Part shown: one piece after another, positions 15,372-25,616 of the stretch | How the letters are laid out: every line of letters begins with the position of its first letter | Numbering within the stretch: the stretch's first letter is position 1 | Origin: Bacteroides intestinalis DSM 17393 | GTDB taxonomy: Bacteria > Bacteroidota > Bacteroidia > Bacteroidales > Bacteroidaceae | Length of the DNA stretch: 64,000 bases | Assembly (NCBI RefSeq): GCF_000172175.1 | Contig: NZ_ABJL02000002.1 | Span: forward strand, 1 to 64,000 | Direction: 5' to 3' | Position numbers and translations under genes: made by a program | The notes under the pieces: model-generated | Database searches by the model: none | Told to the model about the DNA's origin: nothing | What the model saw: the letters and a program-made list of their open reading frames with translations, nothing else

Positions 15372-16715
15372 TTATCGCTTCTTAATAGGTACATAAACCG
15401 CATCTTCGAGTACATTTTTGTATGCCGGACGAATGATACGCTTACCTTCAAAATTCAATTCTTCATTACGGTGCGCACACCAGCCGACGATACGAGCCAT
15501 GGCAAACAACGGCGTAAAAATTTCCTGTGGTAACCCAATCATTTCATAAACAAAGCCGGAATAGAAATCAACGTTGCTCGATACCGTCTTTCCATTGTTC
15601 TTCACACGACCGAAGGTTTCGATAGCACGTTCCTCCAAGAGTTCAAGGAAAGCAAATTCGCGCTCTTTACCCTTTTCCCGGGCAAGATCACGAGCCAATT
15701 CTTTCAGTAAGATAGCACGTGGATCGGAAATCGTATAAACAGCATGTCCGATACCATAAATCAATCCCGTCTTGTTATAAACTTCCTTATTCAGCATACG
15801 GGTGAAGTAAGTGTCGATCTCATCCACACTTGTCCAGTCCTGAATATTCTCCTGTAAGTGATGGAACATATCGGCCACCTGAATATTTGCACCGCCATGA
15901 AGCGGGCCTTTCAACGAACCGATACCTGCGGCAATGGATGAGTATGTATCCGTTCCGGTAGAAGAAGTAACACGAACCGTGAAAGTGGAGTTATTACCAC
16001 CACCATGCTCAGCCTGAAGCACCAACAAAAGGTCGAGCGTACGCGCCTCCAACTGTGTATAATTACGTTTCAGCATATAGAGGAAATTTTCGGCAATAGA
16101 AAGATTTTCCTGCGGATGGCGAATATGCAATGAACGCCCGAAAGTGGCATGGCGCAGCATATTATATGCATAAGCAATAATAGTCGGGAACTTGGAAATC
16201 AAATCAATGCTCTGCCGCATCAGATTGTCACGGGAAGTATCATCGGCAGCAGGATCAAAACGATACATCTCAAGTACACTGCGTGCCAGAATATTCATAA
16301 TATTACTCCCTTCCAGTTCGATAATATTCATCTTGGTTTTCTGCTCCAACGGCATATTATCATTAATCAGTTCACGGAAAGAAGCCAACTCCTCCTTATC
16401 GGGCAAATTACCGGACAGTAACAGATAAGCCACTTCTTCAAATCCGAAACGCTTCTCTTTAACAAAAGCATGAACAATATCCTCTACATCATAACCACGG
16501 TAGAACAACTTACCCGGGATAGGTTTCAAGCCACCGCCCGGAACACGTTCATAACCCACTACATTACCAATTCTGGTGAGCCCGACCAAAACACCCGTGC
16601 CGTCTTCATTGCGCAAACCGCGTTTCACATCAAATTTGGAGAACAGTTCAGTATCAATCCGAACCGCTTCCTTCATATTCTCGGAAAGCTTATAAACTAA
16701 ATATTCCTTCTTCAT
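15372..16715 (-). CDS. gltA: citrate synthase
   Basis: A 447-residue enzyme condensing acetyl-CoA and oxaloacetate. Active-site motifs: LQAEHGGGNNSTF with a His, GPLHGGAN with the second His, GIGHAVYTISDPRA, and DFYSGFVY with the catalytic Asp. Arg in HIRHPQE is also seen. Third gene of an aconitase - isocitrate dehydrogenase - citrate synthase operon with 5-26-bp gaps, the set needed to make 2-oxoglutarate for glutamate in an anaerobe with an incomplete TCA cycle. A 2-methylcitrate role cannot be excluded. Confidence 0.92.
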   Translation of the reverse strand: MKKEYLVYKLSENMKEAVRIDTELFSKFDVKRGLRNEDGTGVLVGLTRIGNVVGYERVPGGGLKPIPGKLFYRGYDVEDIVHAFVKEKRFGFEEVAYLLLSGNLPDKEELASFRELINDNMPLEQKTKMNIIELEGSNIMNILARSVLEMYRFDPAADDTSRDNLMRQSIDLISKFPTIIAYAYNMLRHATFGRSLHIRHPQENLSIAENFLYMLKRNYTQLEARTLDLLLVLQAEHGGGNNSTFTVRVTSSTGTDTYSSIAAGIGSLKGPLHGGANIQVADMFHHLQENIQDWTSVDEIDTYFTRMLNKEVYNKTGLIYGIGHAVYTISDPRAILLKELARDLAREKGKEREFAFLELLEERAIETFGRVKNNGKTVSSNVDFYSGFVYEMIGLPQEIFTPLFAMARIVGWCAHRNEELNFEGKRIIRPAYKNVLEDAVYVPIKKR

Positions 16716-16740
16716 TTTCGTATCGTTTTAATCGTTAGTA

Positions 16741-17889
16741 TTATTTTTCAATTCTTTCCACTATCTCCCGAGTAAAGGCAGAAGTGGACAAAGAGACACC
16801 GCCGGGCATGAAGCGCGCCAAGTCAGCGGTAGCACGGGCATCAAGGAAACTTTGTTCCAGGGCATGTTCTATCAAGGAAGCAGATTCTTTCCAACCGAAG
16901 TATTCGAGCATCATTACGGCAGACAGAATGATGGAACAGGGATTCACAATATCTTTGCCTGCAATATTCGGTGCCGTACCATGGGTGGCTTCAAAGATAG
17001 CATGTCCGGTCTGGTAGTTGATATTTGCTCCGGGAGCAATGCCGATACCGCCCACCATGGCAGCCAACTGATCGGAAACATAATCTCCATTCAGATTAAG
17101 AGTAGCAATCACAGAGTATTCTTCAGGAATCAACAAGGTATTTTGCAGGAAAGCATCCGCTATGCAGTCTTTTATCACCAGCTTTCCGTCAGCCAATGCT
17201 TCTCCAAATTCACGTTCAGCCAATTCGTAGCCCCACTTTTTGAAACCACCTTCGGTAAACTTCATAATATTTCCCTTGTGCACCAATGTCACGGAAGGCA
17301 GGTTATTCTCAAGTGCATACCGACAGGCAGCCCGCACCAATCGTTCCGTTCCTTCTTTTGAAACAGGTTTCACACCGAAAGAAGATGTCTTAGGGAACCG
17401 TACTTTCTTTACCCCCATCTCATCGTGCAGAAACTTATAGAACTTCTCTGCCTCCGGTGTACCGGCTTCCCATTCGATACCTGCATAAATATCTTCCGTA
17501 TTTTCACGGAATACACACATGTTCACCTTCTCCGGATGACGAACCGGAGAGTGAATGCCCTGATACCAACGAACCGGTCGCAGGCATACATACAAGTCCA
17601 GTGTCTGGCGCAATGCCACGTTTAGTGAACGGATACCACCACCGACAGGTGTAGTCAGCGGACCTTTGATACCCACTTTGTAATCACGGAAAGCTTCCAT
17701 CGTTTCATCAGGTAACCACAGGCCACATTTTTCAAAAGCCCGTTCGCCTGCCCACACTTCCATCCATTCAATTTGCCGTTGTCCGCTATATGCTTTCTGC
17801 ACGGCAGCATTCACAATAGCTTGCATAGAAGGAGTAATTTCAACTCCTACCCCATCACCGGTAATAAAAGGTACTGTAATTTTATCCAT
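16741..17889 (-). CDS. icd: isocitrate dehydrogenase (NADP type)
   Basis: A 382-residue beta-decarboxylating dehydrogenase. Motifs: PFITGDGVGVEI at the N-terminus, RSLNVALRQTLDLYVCLRPV with the isocitrate-binding Ser and Arg, ENTEDIYAGIEW, VHKGNIMKFTEG, and the cofactor region GTAPNIAGK. I chose the ATG at 17889, 5 bp past the aconitase stop and behind AGAAAG. An in-frame ATG at 17904 overlaps the aconitase end and is possible. It converts isocitrate to 2-oxoglutarate in the cytoplasm. Confidence 0.93.
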   Translation of the reverse strand: MDKITVPFITGDGVGVEITPSMQAIVNAAVQKAYSGQRQIEWMEVWAGERAFEKCGLWLPDETMEAFRDYKVGIKGPLTTPVGGGIRSLNVALRQTLDLYVCLRPVRWYQGIHSPVRHPEKVNMCVFRENTEDIYAGIEWEAGTPEAEKFYKFLHDEMGVKKVRFPKTSSFGVKPVSKEGTERLVRAACRYALENNLPSVTLVHKGNIMKFTEGGFKKWGYELAEREFGEALADGKLVIKDCIADAFLQNTLLIPEEYSVIATLNLNGDYVSDQLAAMVGGIGIAPGANINYQTGHAIFEATHGTAPNIAGKDIVNPCSIILSAVMMLEYFGWKESASLIEHALEQSFLDARATADLARFMPGGVSLSTSAFTREIVERIEK

Positions 17890-17893
17890 CTTT

Positions 17894-20137
17894 CTATCTT
17901 GCATTAAGAGCAGAACCGGCACGGAACCAGCCTATCTGCTGTTCATTATACGTATGTTGAGCCTCGAAGCTATCCTTAGTACCATCTTCGTGGTGAAGGA
18001 CAATCTTAAGATTACGGCCGGGAGCAAAGTCCGTCAATCCGATTACCGAAATCAAATCATGTTCCTGAATCTTATCATAATCGGCTTTATCCACAAAAGT
18101 CAATGCCAGCATACCTTGTTTCTTTAGGTTCGTTTCATGGATACGGGCAAAACTCTTTGCCAGGATCACACGGACATTCAGGAAACGGGGTTCCATAGCA
18201 GCATGTTCACGACTGGAACCTTCACCATAGTTTTCTTCGGCTACTACAATGGAAGAAATCCTTTCAGACTTATACATCTTTGCCGTACCGGAAACCGGAC
18301 CGTACGTATTAGTCGAACGATTCCAGACACTGTTAGTTTCTCCATTGAAAGCATTCACAGCACCCATCAGCATATTGTCTGAGATATTCTCCAGATGTCC
18401 ACGGAACCGAAGCCACGGACCTGCCATTGAGATATGGTCTGTAGTACACTTGCCCTGTGCCTTAATCAGTAATGGCATATTAAGCAAATCAGTTCCTTCC
18501 CAGGCAGGGAATGGTTGTAACAATTGGAGTCGTTGTGAATGAGGGTTCACATTGATTTCCGTCTTCTCACAACTGGGAGCCATATACCCTTCACTACCTT
18601 CGGCAAATCCTTTCGGCGGCAATTCTTCACCCACGGGCTCGGAAAGCTTTACCTTTTCTCCTTCGCGATTCACCAATACATCTGTCAGCGGATTGAAACA
18701 AAGGTCTCCGGCAATCGTCAGTGCCATCGTCAATTCGGGGGAAGCGACAAAGGCATACGTATTCGGATTACCGTCTGCACGTTTGGCAAAATTACGGTTG
18801 AAAGAGGTTACGATAGAATTCTTACGAGTAGGGTTGTCTGTCTCACGTTTCCACTGACCAATACAGGGACCACAGGCGTTTGCCATAATTGTAGCACCGA
18901 CTTTCTCAAAAGTATCTATCATCCCATCCCGCTCTGCCGTAGCACGTATCCGTTCGGAACCGGGGTTCACAATCAGGGGAGCAGCTACTTTCAGATGTTT
19001 CTCTTCAACCTGGCGGGCCAGGGAAACGGCACGACTTAAATCCTGATAGGATGAATTGGTGCATGAACCTATCAATCCGACTTCCATCTTACGCGGATAA
19101 CCGTTAACCAATACTTTTTCTGCTAACTCAGAAATAGGCGTAGCGGCATCGGGAGTAAAAGGACCATTAATATAAGGTTCCAGCCTGGAAAGGTCAATCT
19201 CAATTACCTGATCGTAATACTTCTCCGGGGCAATCATGATGTCGGCATCTGCACGAAGATCCCCCGCCACAGAATCAGCCATCTCTGCCACTTCTTCTCT
19301 TCCGGTAGCTTTCAGATAAGTAGCCATACGATCATCATAAGGAAAAAGTGACGTGGTGGCACCGACTTCGGCACCCATATTACAAATAGTTGCCTTACCG
19401 GTAGCGGACAAAGAAGCCGTGCCCGGTCCAAAATATTCAATGATTGCATTTGTACCACCTTTAACCGTCAGGATACCTGCCAACTTCAGAATTACATCTT
19501 TGGGAGCCACCCAACCATTTAGTGCACCTTTCAGATGTACACCAATCAAGCGAGGCATTTTCAATTCCCATTCCATACCGGTCATCACATCCACCGCATC
19601 GGCACCGCCGACACCGATAGCAACCATACCCAAACCACCTGCATTGGGTGTATGAGAGTCCGTTCCTACCATCATTCCACCAGGAAATGCATAATTTTCC
19701 AATACTACCTGATGTATAATACCCGCACCCGGCTGCCAGAAACCGATACCGTATCGGGAAGAAACATCACGCAAGAAATCGTATACTTCTTCATTTGTCT
19801 TGGTAGCAGTGGCAATATCTTCCCGAGCTCCTCTATAGGCCTGTATCAGATGGTCGCAATGTACTGTCGAAGGTACGGCAACTTGTTCGCGACCTGCATT
19901 CATAAATTGCAGCAATGCCATTTGTGCGGTTGCATCCTGCATTGCTACACGGTCAGGGCGGAAGTTTACATAATCTTCTCCCCGTTTGTAGTCTTTTACT
20001 CCCTTCTCATCAAACAGATGAGTATACAAAATCTTTTCTGCTAATGTCAGCGGACGTTGCAGTACCGCCCGCACGTGTTCCATTTTCCCCTTATAAGAAG
20101 CATAAAAGGCCTTTAACATAGTTACGTCATACACCAT
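17894..20137 (-). CDS. acn: aconitate hydratase
   Basis: A 747-residue aconitase of the mitochondrial-type length. The 4Fe-4S ligands are in GSCTNSSY and NACGPCIGQW. Other family motifs are VGTDSHTPNAGGLG, TSFNRNFAKRADGN and, in the swivelling domain, NYGEGSSREHAA. It isomerises citrate to isocitrate. The reading frame extends to a GTG at 20143; the ATG at 20137 is preferred. First gene of the TCA operon, with icd starting around its stop codon. Confidence 0.95.
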   Translation of the reverse strand: MVYDVTMLKAFYASYKGKMEHVRAVLQRPLTLAEKILYTHLFDEKGVKDYKRGEDYVNFRPDRVAMQDATAQMALLQFMNAGREQVAVPSTVHCDHLIQAYRGAREDIATATKTNEEVYDFLRDVSSRYGIGFWQPGAGIIHQVVLENYAFPGGMMVGTDSHTPNAGGLGMVAIGVGGADAVDVMTGMEWELKMPRLIGVHLKGALNGWVAPKDVILKLAGILTVKGGTNAIIEYFGPGTASLSATGKATICNMGAEVGATTSLFPYDDRMATYLKATGREEVAEMADSVAGDLRADADIMIAPEKYYDQVIEIDLSRLEPYINGPFTPDAATPISELAEKVLVNGYPRKMEVGLIGSCTNSSYQDLSRAVSLARQVEEKHLKVAAPLIVNPGSERIRATAERDGMIDTFEKVGATIMANACGPCIGQWKRETDNPTRKNSIVTSFNRNFAKRADGNPNTYAFVASPELTMALTIAGDLCFNPLTDVLVNREGEKVKLSEPVGEELPPKGFAEGSEGYMAPSCEKTEINVNPHSQRLQLLQPFPAWEGTDLLNMPLLIKAQGKCTTDHISMAGPWLRFRGHLENISDNMLMGAVNAFNGETNSVWNRSTNTYGPVSGTAKMYKSERISSIVVAEENYGEGSSREHAAMEPRFLNVRVILAKSFARIHETNLKKQGMLALTFVDKADYDKIQEHDLISVIGLTDFAPGRNLKIVLHHEDGTKDSFEAQHTYNEQQIGWFRAGSALNAR

Positions 20138-20259
20138 AATCACATTTATTTTTTAGTTTTTCAATATTGTAAAGATTACAAATTAATATAATAAACAAAC
20201 TAAAATCGTTAAAGGTTTAACAAATTAAAACTTTTCTTCCTTCAAAAGCGAAGAATGAT

Positions 20260-20267
20260 TACCTTTG
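20260..20267 (+). promoter_or_regulatory. Bacteroides -7 element before the helicase gene
   Basis: TACCTTTG, a perfect TAnnTTTG match, in the 180-bp gap between the divergent aconitase and helicase genes. A start near 20274 leaves both the ATG at 20287 and the one at 20320 usable. Confidence 0.55.
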
Positions 20268-20319
20268 CGAAAAATTTGGGCGATAAATGATAATTTATCA
20301 GCCTCTATCATTATTATAT

Positions 20320-22209
20320 ATGAATAACAAGTTCCCTTCTCCAACCGATCATCTTCAGCGACAAGAACTGCTCCTGCGTATGGAATATGAATTCGAAAAA
20401 GAAGAATTCAAAAGGCAGACTGAAACCATGGGTATCGCCCGCAAGGTGAAACGGGGACTCTGTTGGTATCCTGCCACTCCCGGACGAAGTTACTACAATT
20501 CGCTGAATCAATTAGTAATAGAAATTACACATACGGAGGATACTGATATAGAACATAATTTTGAATTCGGGCGTCCCGTCTGTTTTTTCCGCAAAGGATA
20601 TGATGGGAAGATTACTTATTTCAATTCCATCGGTACCATCAGCTATGCCAACGAAACCCGCATGGTTGTTGCGATGCCCGGTGCAGGTGCTATACTGGAA
20701 GTGCAATCTGCCGAAAACCTCGGAGTGCAGCTTTATTTTGATGAAACGTCCTACCGCACTATGTTCGAAGCCCTCTCCGATGTAATTCGTGCCAAGGGTA
20801 ATCGATTAGCAGAATTAAGAGATATTATGTTGGGAACTCTGAAACCTGGATTCCGTGAACTTTACCCTGTCCGTTTTCCCTGGCTGAACTCCACACAAGA
20901 GAATGCAGTGAATAAAGTGTTGTACTCACGTGATGTCTCTATAGTACACGGCCCTCCGGGAACAGGAAAAACTACTACTCTTGTAGAAGCCATCTATGAA
21001 ACATTACACCGCGAACCTCAAGTACTGGTTTGCGCCCAAAGTAATACAGCTGTCGACTGGATCAGTGAAAAACTCGTAGACCGTGGTGTGAATGTTCTGC
21101 GCATTGGTAATCCTACCCGAGTAAATGACAAGATGCTTTCTTTCACGTATGAACGCCGCTTTGAAGGACATCCGGCTTACTCTGAATTATGGAGTATCCG
21201 CAAAGCCATACGTGAAATGGGCGGAAAACATCGGGGCAGTTATGAGGAACGGGAAAGTGCCCGCAATCGCATGAGCCGTCTGCGTGATCGTGCCACACAA
21301 TTGGAAATACAAATCAATGCCGATCTTTTCGACAATGCCCATGTCATAACCTCCACCCTCGTCAGTAGCAATCACCGCATATTAAACGGACATCGCTTCG
21401 GTACACTCTTTATTGATGAAGCCGCTCAAGCCTTAGAAGCTGCTTGCTGGATAGCTATCCGCAAGGCCGACCGTGTAGTGCTGGCAGGCGATCATTGCCA
21501 GCTTCCACCTACTATAAAATGTTATGAAGCTGCCCGTGGAGGACTGGAATCTACATTGATGGAAAGAGTCGTTGCCAATAAACCCAGTACCGTCTCCCTA
21601 TTGAAAGTACAATACCGTATGCATGAGGAGATCATGAAATTCCCCTCACAATGGTTTTACAACGGAGAACTGGAAGCGGCTCCGGAAATACGATACCGCG
21701 GCATTCTCGATTGGGATACGCCTATCAGTTGGATAGATACCTCTGAAATGGACTTTAAGGAAGAATTCGTAGGTGAAACCTTTGGGCGTATCAATAAAGC
21801 AGAAGCCGATTTGCTGCTTCAGGAATTAAAAGTTTATATTAACCGGATCGGCGGAAAGCGTGTCTTAGAAGAACGGATTGATTTCGGTATCATCTCTCCT
21901 TACAAAGCGCAGGTGCAATATCTCCGTAATAAGATTAAAGCAAGCGGGTCACTCAAACCCTATCGCAGTCTACTCACAGTTAACACTGTAGATGGTTTCC
22001 AGGGACAGGAACGTGATGTCATCTTCATCAGCCTTGTACGTGCCAATGAAGAAGGACAGATAGGCTTCCTCAACGACCTGCGAAGAATGAATGTCGCCAT
22101 AACCCGTGCCCGAATGAAGCTGGTGATACTGGGTGAAGTTAATACACTAAAGCATCATAAATTCTATCACAAACTTATTGAGCATATCCAACAGATTTCA
22201 AAAACATAA
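20320..22209 (+). CDS. superfamily 1B (Upf1/IGHMBP2-like) DNA/RNA helicase
   Basis: A 629-residue helicase. The N-terminus (residues 1-190) is a helical and beta-barrel-like region. The helicase core has Q-motif-like LNSTQENAVN, Walker A GPPGTGKTT, motif II FIDEAAQALE, motif III GDHCQLPPT, then YRMHEEI, NTVDGFQGQERDVIF and VAITRAR. These are the Upf1-like order and spacing. The cellular role is not known. I chose the ATG at 20320; an in-frame ATG at 20287 would add 11 residues. Confidence 0.9.
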   Translation: MNNKFPSPTDHLQRQELLLRMEYEFEKEEFKRQTETMGIARKVKRGLCWYPATPGRSYYNSLNQLVIEITHTEDTDIEHNFEFGRPVCFFRKGYDGKITYFNSIGTISYANETRMVVAMPGAGAILEVQSAENLGVQLYFDETSYRTMFEALSDVIRAKGNRLAELRDIMLGTLKPGFRELYPVRFPWLNSTQENAVNKVLYSRDVSIVHGPPGTGKTTTLVEAIYETLHREPQVLVCAQSNTAVDWISEKLVDRGVNVLRIGNPTRVNDKMLSFTYERRFEGHPAYSELWSIRKAIREMGGKHRGSYEERESARNRMSRLRDRATQLEIQINADLFDNAHVITSTLVSSNHRILNGHRFGTLFIDEAAQALEAACWIAIRKADRVVLAGDHCQLPPTIKCYEAARGGLESTLMERVVANKPSTVSLLKVQYRMHEEIMKFPSQWFYNGELEAAPEIRYRGILDWDTPISWIDTSEMDFKEEFVGETFGRINKAEADLLLQELKVYINRIGGKRVLEERIDFGIISPYKAQVQYLRNKIKASGSLKPYRSLLTVNTVDGFQGQERDVIFISLVRANEEGQIGFLNDLRRMNVAITRARMKLVILGEVNTLKHHKFYHKLIEHIQQISKT

Positions 22210-22212
22210 AAA

Positions 22213-22262
22213 AGATTGCGCAACTTCATACAAGTCATTTCCTACATGAAATTGCGCAATCT
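22213..22262. terminator. bidirectional terminator between helicase and LruC genes
   Basis: AGATTGCGCAA at 22213-22223 pairs perfectly with its complement at 22252-22262, and the stem continues with mismatches. A-rich sequence on the left serves the minus strand and a CTCTTATTT tract on the right the plus strand. It lies between two convergent genes. Confidence 0.75.
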
Positions 22263-22289
22263 CTTATTTCCCAGAAAAGCCTCCCGCTT

Positions 22290-24212
22290 TTATTTCTTAT
22301 ACCAATCCTTATACTCGCTACCGTTAGATTTCACCCATTTGATAAACTCCGGATAAGTAATATCTACACTTTCGGTTTCAGTGGTACTAAAATCTTCCGC
22401 ATCAACCAACTGAATGGCGAATGGATAATTCTCTGCCGCCACATAGTAGATACCATTGTTTGGCGAAGACAAGTCTTTGCCTGTATGGAACAAACTCATA
22501 TTAGCTTTTTCTGTTGGCTTATAGTTTACCAGATGAACTTCACAACGATTGCTACCCAAATTCTCATGAACCATGATAAACGGATTATAAGGAGCTACTC
22601 CGAAAGTTTCATGATCTACAGGAGTAGTCAGGGTATTTTTAATCTTATAAGATGCTGTCTTTGTATTATTCTCTGTAGCCGAAAGAGCATTAGTAAACAC
22701 ATTAACCGTAGCTTTGGCAAGTTCGCGGTCCAAACCCTGACTGGTATCTGAAATGTTGTCAAACTCAGTAACTACATTCGAATGATCCGTATTCATCTGA
22801 TAAGCAAAACCATTTTTAAAGGAAGCTCCAGACCAAAGTGCTGTAAATGTATCTTCTGTAGAAAGTACCTGGTTACTCGTATTAAACGACAGGACAGAAT
22901 TATACTTCACAATAACATCGTTCAAATCATAATCACCTTTATTGGGCCAGTTGTCTTCAAAAGCTAAAATTCCTTTATAAGTCATGCGATAGGCGACAGA
23001 ACGGTCATCATCTGTTCCCGGATCAGGTTTTACCTCCGGAACCTCAGGAGCTATCGCTTCTATAGGATTGGACCAGACATTAAACTGTACATCATTATAA
23101 TCCTGATCAATCGTATAATCTTCAAATGATAGCACTACAAAATCATTGATACGGAAAGCAGCCGTATATGTACGCCCATTAGAGTTCGCTTTAGGAGTTG
23201 AATAAAGAGTTATATTTCCTTTATTACCGTTCTTCTTAAAAGAATCATTAAAAAGAAACCAGCCTATCTTTACTCCATTAGGAAATACAGTACCCTGATC
23301 TACTCCATTCTCATCAATATAATGCAGTTTGACACATTCTCCCCCCTTCAAACCAACAGGTTTTGCTTTAGCATCTCGGGTATGCGTATTAGGAAATATA
23401 ATATACTTCTTTGTAGCTGCTATTTTCGCTTTAGTAGCTTCACCCCTATAACAGTAGTAACCAAAAGCACTTGCAGCTGAACTGGTTCCTCCAATAAAGC
23501 GAACGGAAACTTCAACATCTCTTTTTTCAGGATCATTCACTTCAAAATCTACAGACTGGCGATAATCAACAGGGCAATTTCCCCCTTCTGGAATCACTTT
23601 TCTAATAGTATTCAATATAGTATTGGATAATTTCAGTTCTCCTTCAGTATTCAGATAATTCGGACGACCATTAGTTTGCCACGTTCCCAGAACACCAAAC
23701 CCGTTAGGAGCATTCCACGTAACTGCAGCAGCGCGTGTCTCCGGAGTATTATTAGTCAATTCCCATTCAATATCAGCATTAATCACATTGTCCGTTATAG
23801 TAGTCCGCACCAATCCCGGAACTCCAACATACGAAGTATAGATATAAGCATCCGCTCCGTGATCTGCCGCCACAATTTCTTTGGCGTGATACTCACCATT
23901 CTCATCAGTCATACGGGTAATCGCAGGGTTTATATCAGTACGCAAAACAGTCTGTCCATTTTCATCTATAGTAAACGGATCTTCAAAATAGACATTAAAA
24001 AGCACTTTATAACCTTCAGGAACATCATACTTCACATTCAACTGAATAGTAGAAGTAGTGGAAAAATCAAAAGAATTAGGTTTATCTTCACCACCACCAT
24101 TAGGATCATAAACATCACGGGTACATCCAGATACCATCAAAATAACCAATACACTGCATAGTAAATAGTAGAATGCGCCATGTATTGCATAGAAGTTTGC
24201 TTTCTTCGTCAT
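22290..24212 (-). CDS. LruC-domain surface lipoprotein
   Basis: A 640-residue protein with a lipoprotein signal (hydrophobic LLCSVLVILMVSGC, Cys at about residue 30). The middle holds a DUF4114-like region with DQDYNDVQFNVWS, and the C-terminal part has NKGDYDLNDVIVKYNS, the acidic Ca-binding-like motif of LruC/DUF4842 proteins. Known LruC proteins are cell-surface proteins of Bacteroidetes and Leptospira; the function is unclear. The open frame extends upstream to 24305, but the ATG at 24212 gives the signal peptide and follows a -7 element. Transcribed alone. Confidence 0.85.
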   Translation of the reverse strand: MTKKANFYAIHGAFYYLLCSVLVILMVSGCTRDVYDPNGGGEDKPNSFDFSTTSTIQLNVKYDVPEGYKVLFNVYFEDPFTIDENGQTVLRTDINPAITRMTDENGEYHAKEIVAADHGADAYIYTSYVGVPGLVRTTITDNVINADIEWELTNNTPETRAAAVTWNAPNGFGVLGTWQTNGRPNYLNTEGELKLSNTILNTIRKVIPEGGNCPVDYRQSVDFEVNDPEKRDVEVSVRFIGGTSSAASAFGYYCYRGEATKAKIAATKKYIIFPNTHTRDAKAKPVGLKGGECVKLHYIDENGVDQGTVFPNGVKIGWFLFNDSFKKNGNKGNITLYSTPKANSNGRTYTAAFRINDFVVLSFEDYTIDQDYNDVQFNVWSNPIEAIAPEVPEVKPDPGTDDDRSVAYRMTYKGILAFEDNWPNKGDYDLNDVIVKYNSVLSFNTSNQVLSTEDTFTALWSGASFKNGFAYQMNTDHSNVVTEFDNISDTSQGLDRELAKATVNVFTNALSATENNTKTASYKIKNTLTTPVDHETFGVAPYNPFIMVHENLGSNRCEVHLVNYKPTEKANMSLFHTGKDLSSPNNGIYYVAAENYPFAIQLVDAEDFSTTETESVDITYPEFIKWVKSNGSEYKDWYKK

Positions 24213-24242
24213 AGCAATATGTTTTATGTTGTCAATTCGGTA

Positions 24243-24250
24243 CAAAAGTA
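24243..24250 (-). promoter_or_regulatory. Bacteroides -7 element before the LruC gene
   Basis: TACTTTTG on the minus strand fits TAnnTTTG and lies 30 bp before the chosen ATG (24212). Confidence 0.55.
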
Positions 24251-24305
24251 GCAAATTATATTCACTTATTACATTATTCGAAAAATAAATTATTATAATA
24301 TGCAA

Positions 24306-24472
24306 TATTTAGCAAAAGATGATCAACAATTACTCTTTTTCCGAAATAGATAATGTATTTGCTCACATTACATAGTCTATTTTGTCCAAACAGATCGTAT
24401 GTTTTGGGTAATTACATATGTTTTACCCCAAAAGAAGTTATGCTTCCGGCAATTTCATACTTTGTTATACAA
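24306..24472. other. AT-rich intergenic segment with a dyad
   Basis: No gene is seen. The segment holds one dyad: TTTTGGGTAA at 24402-24411 and TTACCCCAAAA at 24423-24433. This could be an operator or a small hairpin and lies about 150-190 bp upstream of the LruC -7 element. Confidence 0.4.
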
Positions 24473-24506
24473 AATGAGAGGAGCAACTTGCATTACTCCT
24501 CTCATT
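24473..24506 (-). terminator. terminator of the ilv operon
   Basis: AATGAGAGGAG (24473-24483) pairs perfectly with CTCCTCTCATT (24496-24506) around 12 nt. It starts 14 bp past the ilvC stop. The minus-strand transcript continues into TTTGT, a modest T-tract. Confidence 0.75.
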
Positions 24507-24520
24507 TCTTCCAAGAAGGA

Positions 24521-25564
24521 TTAGTTATTTTCCGGACGCAACTGACGAACCGTAACAGCTGTCTGCCACATTTCGCTTTCGCGCAACTGACGAAGTTCTT
24601 CGTTCAGCTTCTCACGATAATCAGGTTGAGAATTGCTGTCGATAGAGATCTGAGCCTCATTACCAGACTTAACGCTTGCATACAATTTCTGTACTACCGG
24701 CTTGATAGCATCGTGGAACGGAGTCATCCAGTCCAGAGCACCGCGTTGTGCAGTAGTTGAACAGTTAGCATACATCCAGTCCATACCATTCTTTGCGAAC
24801 AACGGCATCAATGACTGAGTCAATTCTTCTACAGTTTCATTGAATGCTTCTGACGGAGTATGACCGTTTTCACGCAATACTTCATACTGAGCCAACAGCA
24901 ATCCCTGAATAGCTCCCATCAATGAACCACGCTCACCTGTCAGGTCAGAAGTAGCTTCACGTTGGAAAGTAGTTTCAAACAAATATCCTGAACCTATACC
25001 GATACCCAATGCGATGGTACGATCCATAGCCTTGCCTGTAGCATCCTGATAGATAGCGTAAGAAGAGTTCAAGCCACGACCTTCGAGGAACATGGTACGC
25101 AATGAAGTACCCGAACCTTTAGGAGCTACCATAATTACATCGATATCTTTCTGAGGAACTACACCTGTACGGTCGTTCCAAGTAATAGCAAAACCATGAG
25201 AGAAGTAAAGAGCTTTTCCCGGAGTCAGGTAAGGTTTGATCGTAGGCCATACAGACATTACGGCTGCATCAGACAACAAGCACATAATGATAGTACCTTT
25301 CTCACAAGCCTCCTCAATACCAAACAGTGTTTCACCCGGTACCCATCCGTCAGCAATTGCCTTCTCATAAGTCTTACCCGGACGCTGTCCAACGATTACA
25401 TTGAAACCATTATCGCGCAGATTGCACGCCTGTCCCGGTCCCTGTACACCATAACCGATCACTGCAATTGTTTCATCTTTCAAAATTTCACGTGCTTTTT
25501 CCAAAGGAAATTCTTCGCGGGTCATTACGTTCTCAGTAACACCGCCAAAATTCAATTGTGCCAT
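24521..25564 (-). CDS. ilvC: ketol-acid reductoisomerase
   Basis: A 347-residue enzyme, second common step of Ile/Val synthesis (acetohydroxy acid to dihydroxy acid, NAD(P)H and Mg). N-terminal Rossmann motif GYGVQGPGQA; then MVAPKGSGTSLR, and the metal-binding knotted domain with TSDLTGERGSLMGAIQG and EELTQSL. Last gene of the ilvD-B-N-thioesterase-ilvC operon, 52 bp behind the thioesterase gene. Confidence 0.95.
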   Translation of the reverse strand: MAQLNFGGVTENVMTREEFPLEKAREILKDETIAVIGYGVQGPGQACNLRDNGFNVIVGQRPGKTYEKAIADGWVPGETLFGIEEACEKGTIIMCLLSDAAVMSVWPTIKPYLTPGKALYFSHGFAITWNDRTGVVPQKDIDVIMVAPKGSGTSLRTMFLEGRGLNSSYAIYQDATGKAMDRTIALGIGIGSGYLFETTFQREATSDLTGERGSLMGAIQGLLLAQYEVLRENGHTPSEAFNETVEELTQSLMPLFAKNGMDWMYANCSTTAQRGALDWMTPFHDAIKPVVQKLYASVKSGNEAQISIDSNSQPDYREKLNEELRQLRESEMWQTAVTVRQLRPENN

Positions 25565-25616
25565 TTTCTTTTTTAGTTTTTTATTTGTGGCTTGCGCCAG
25601 CTAATGATTAATAAAA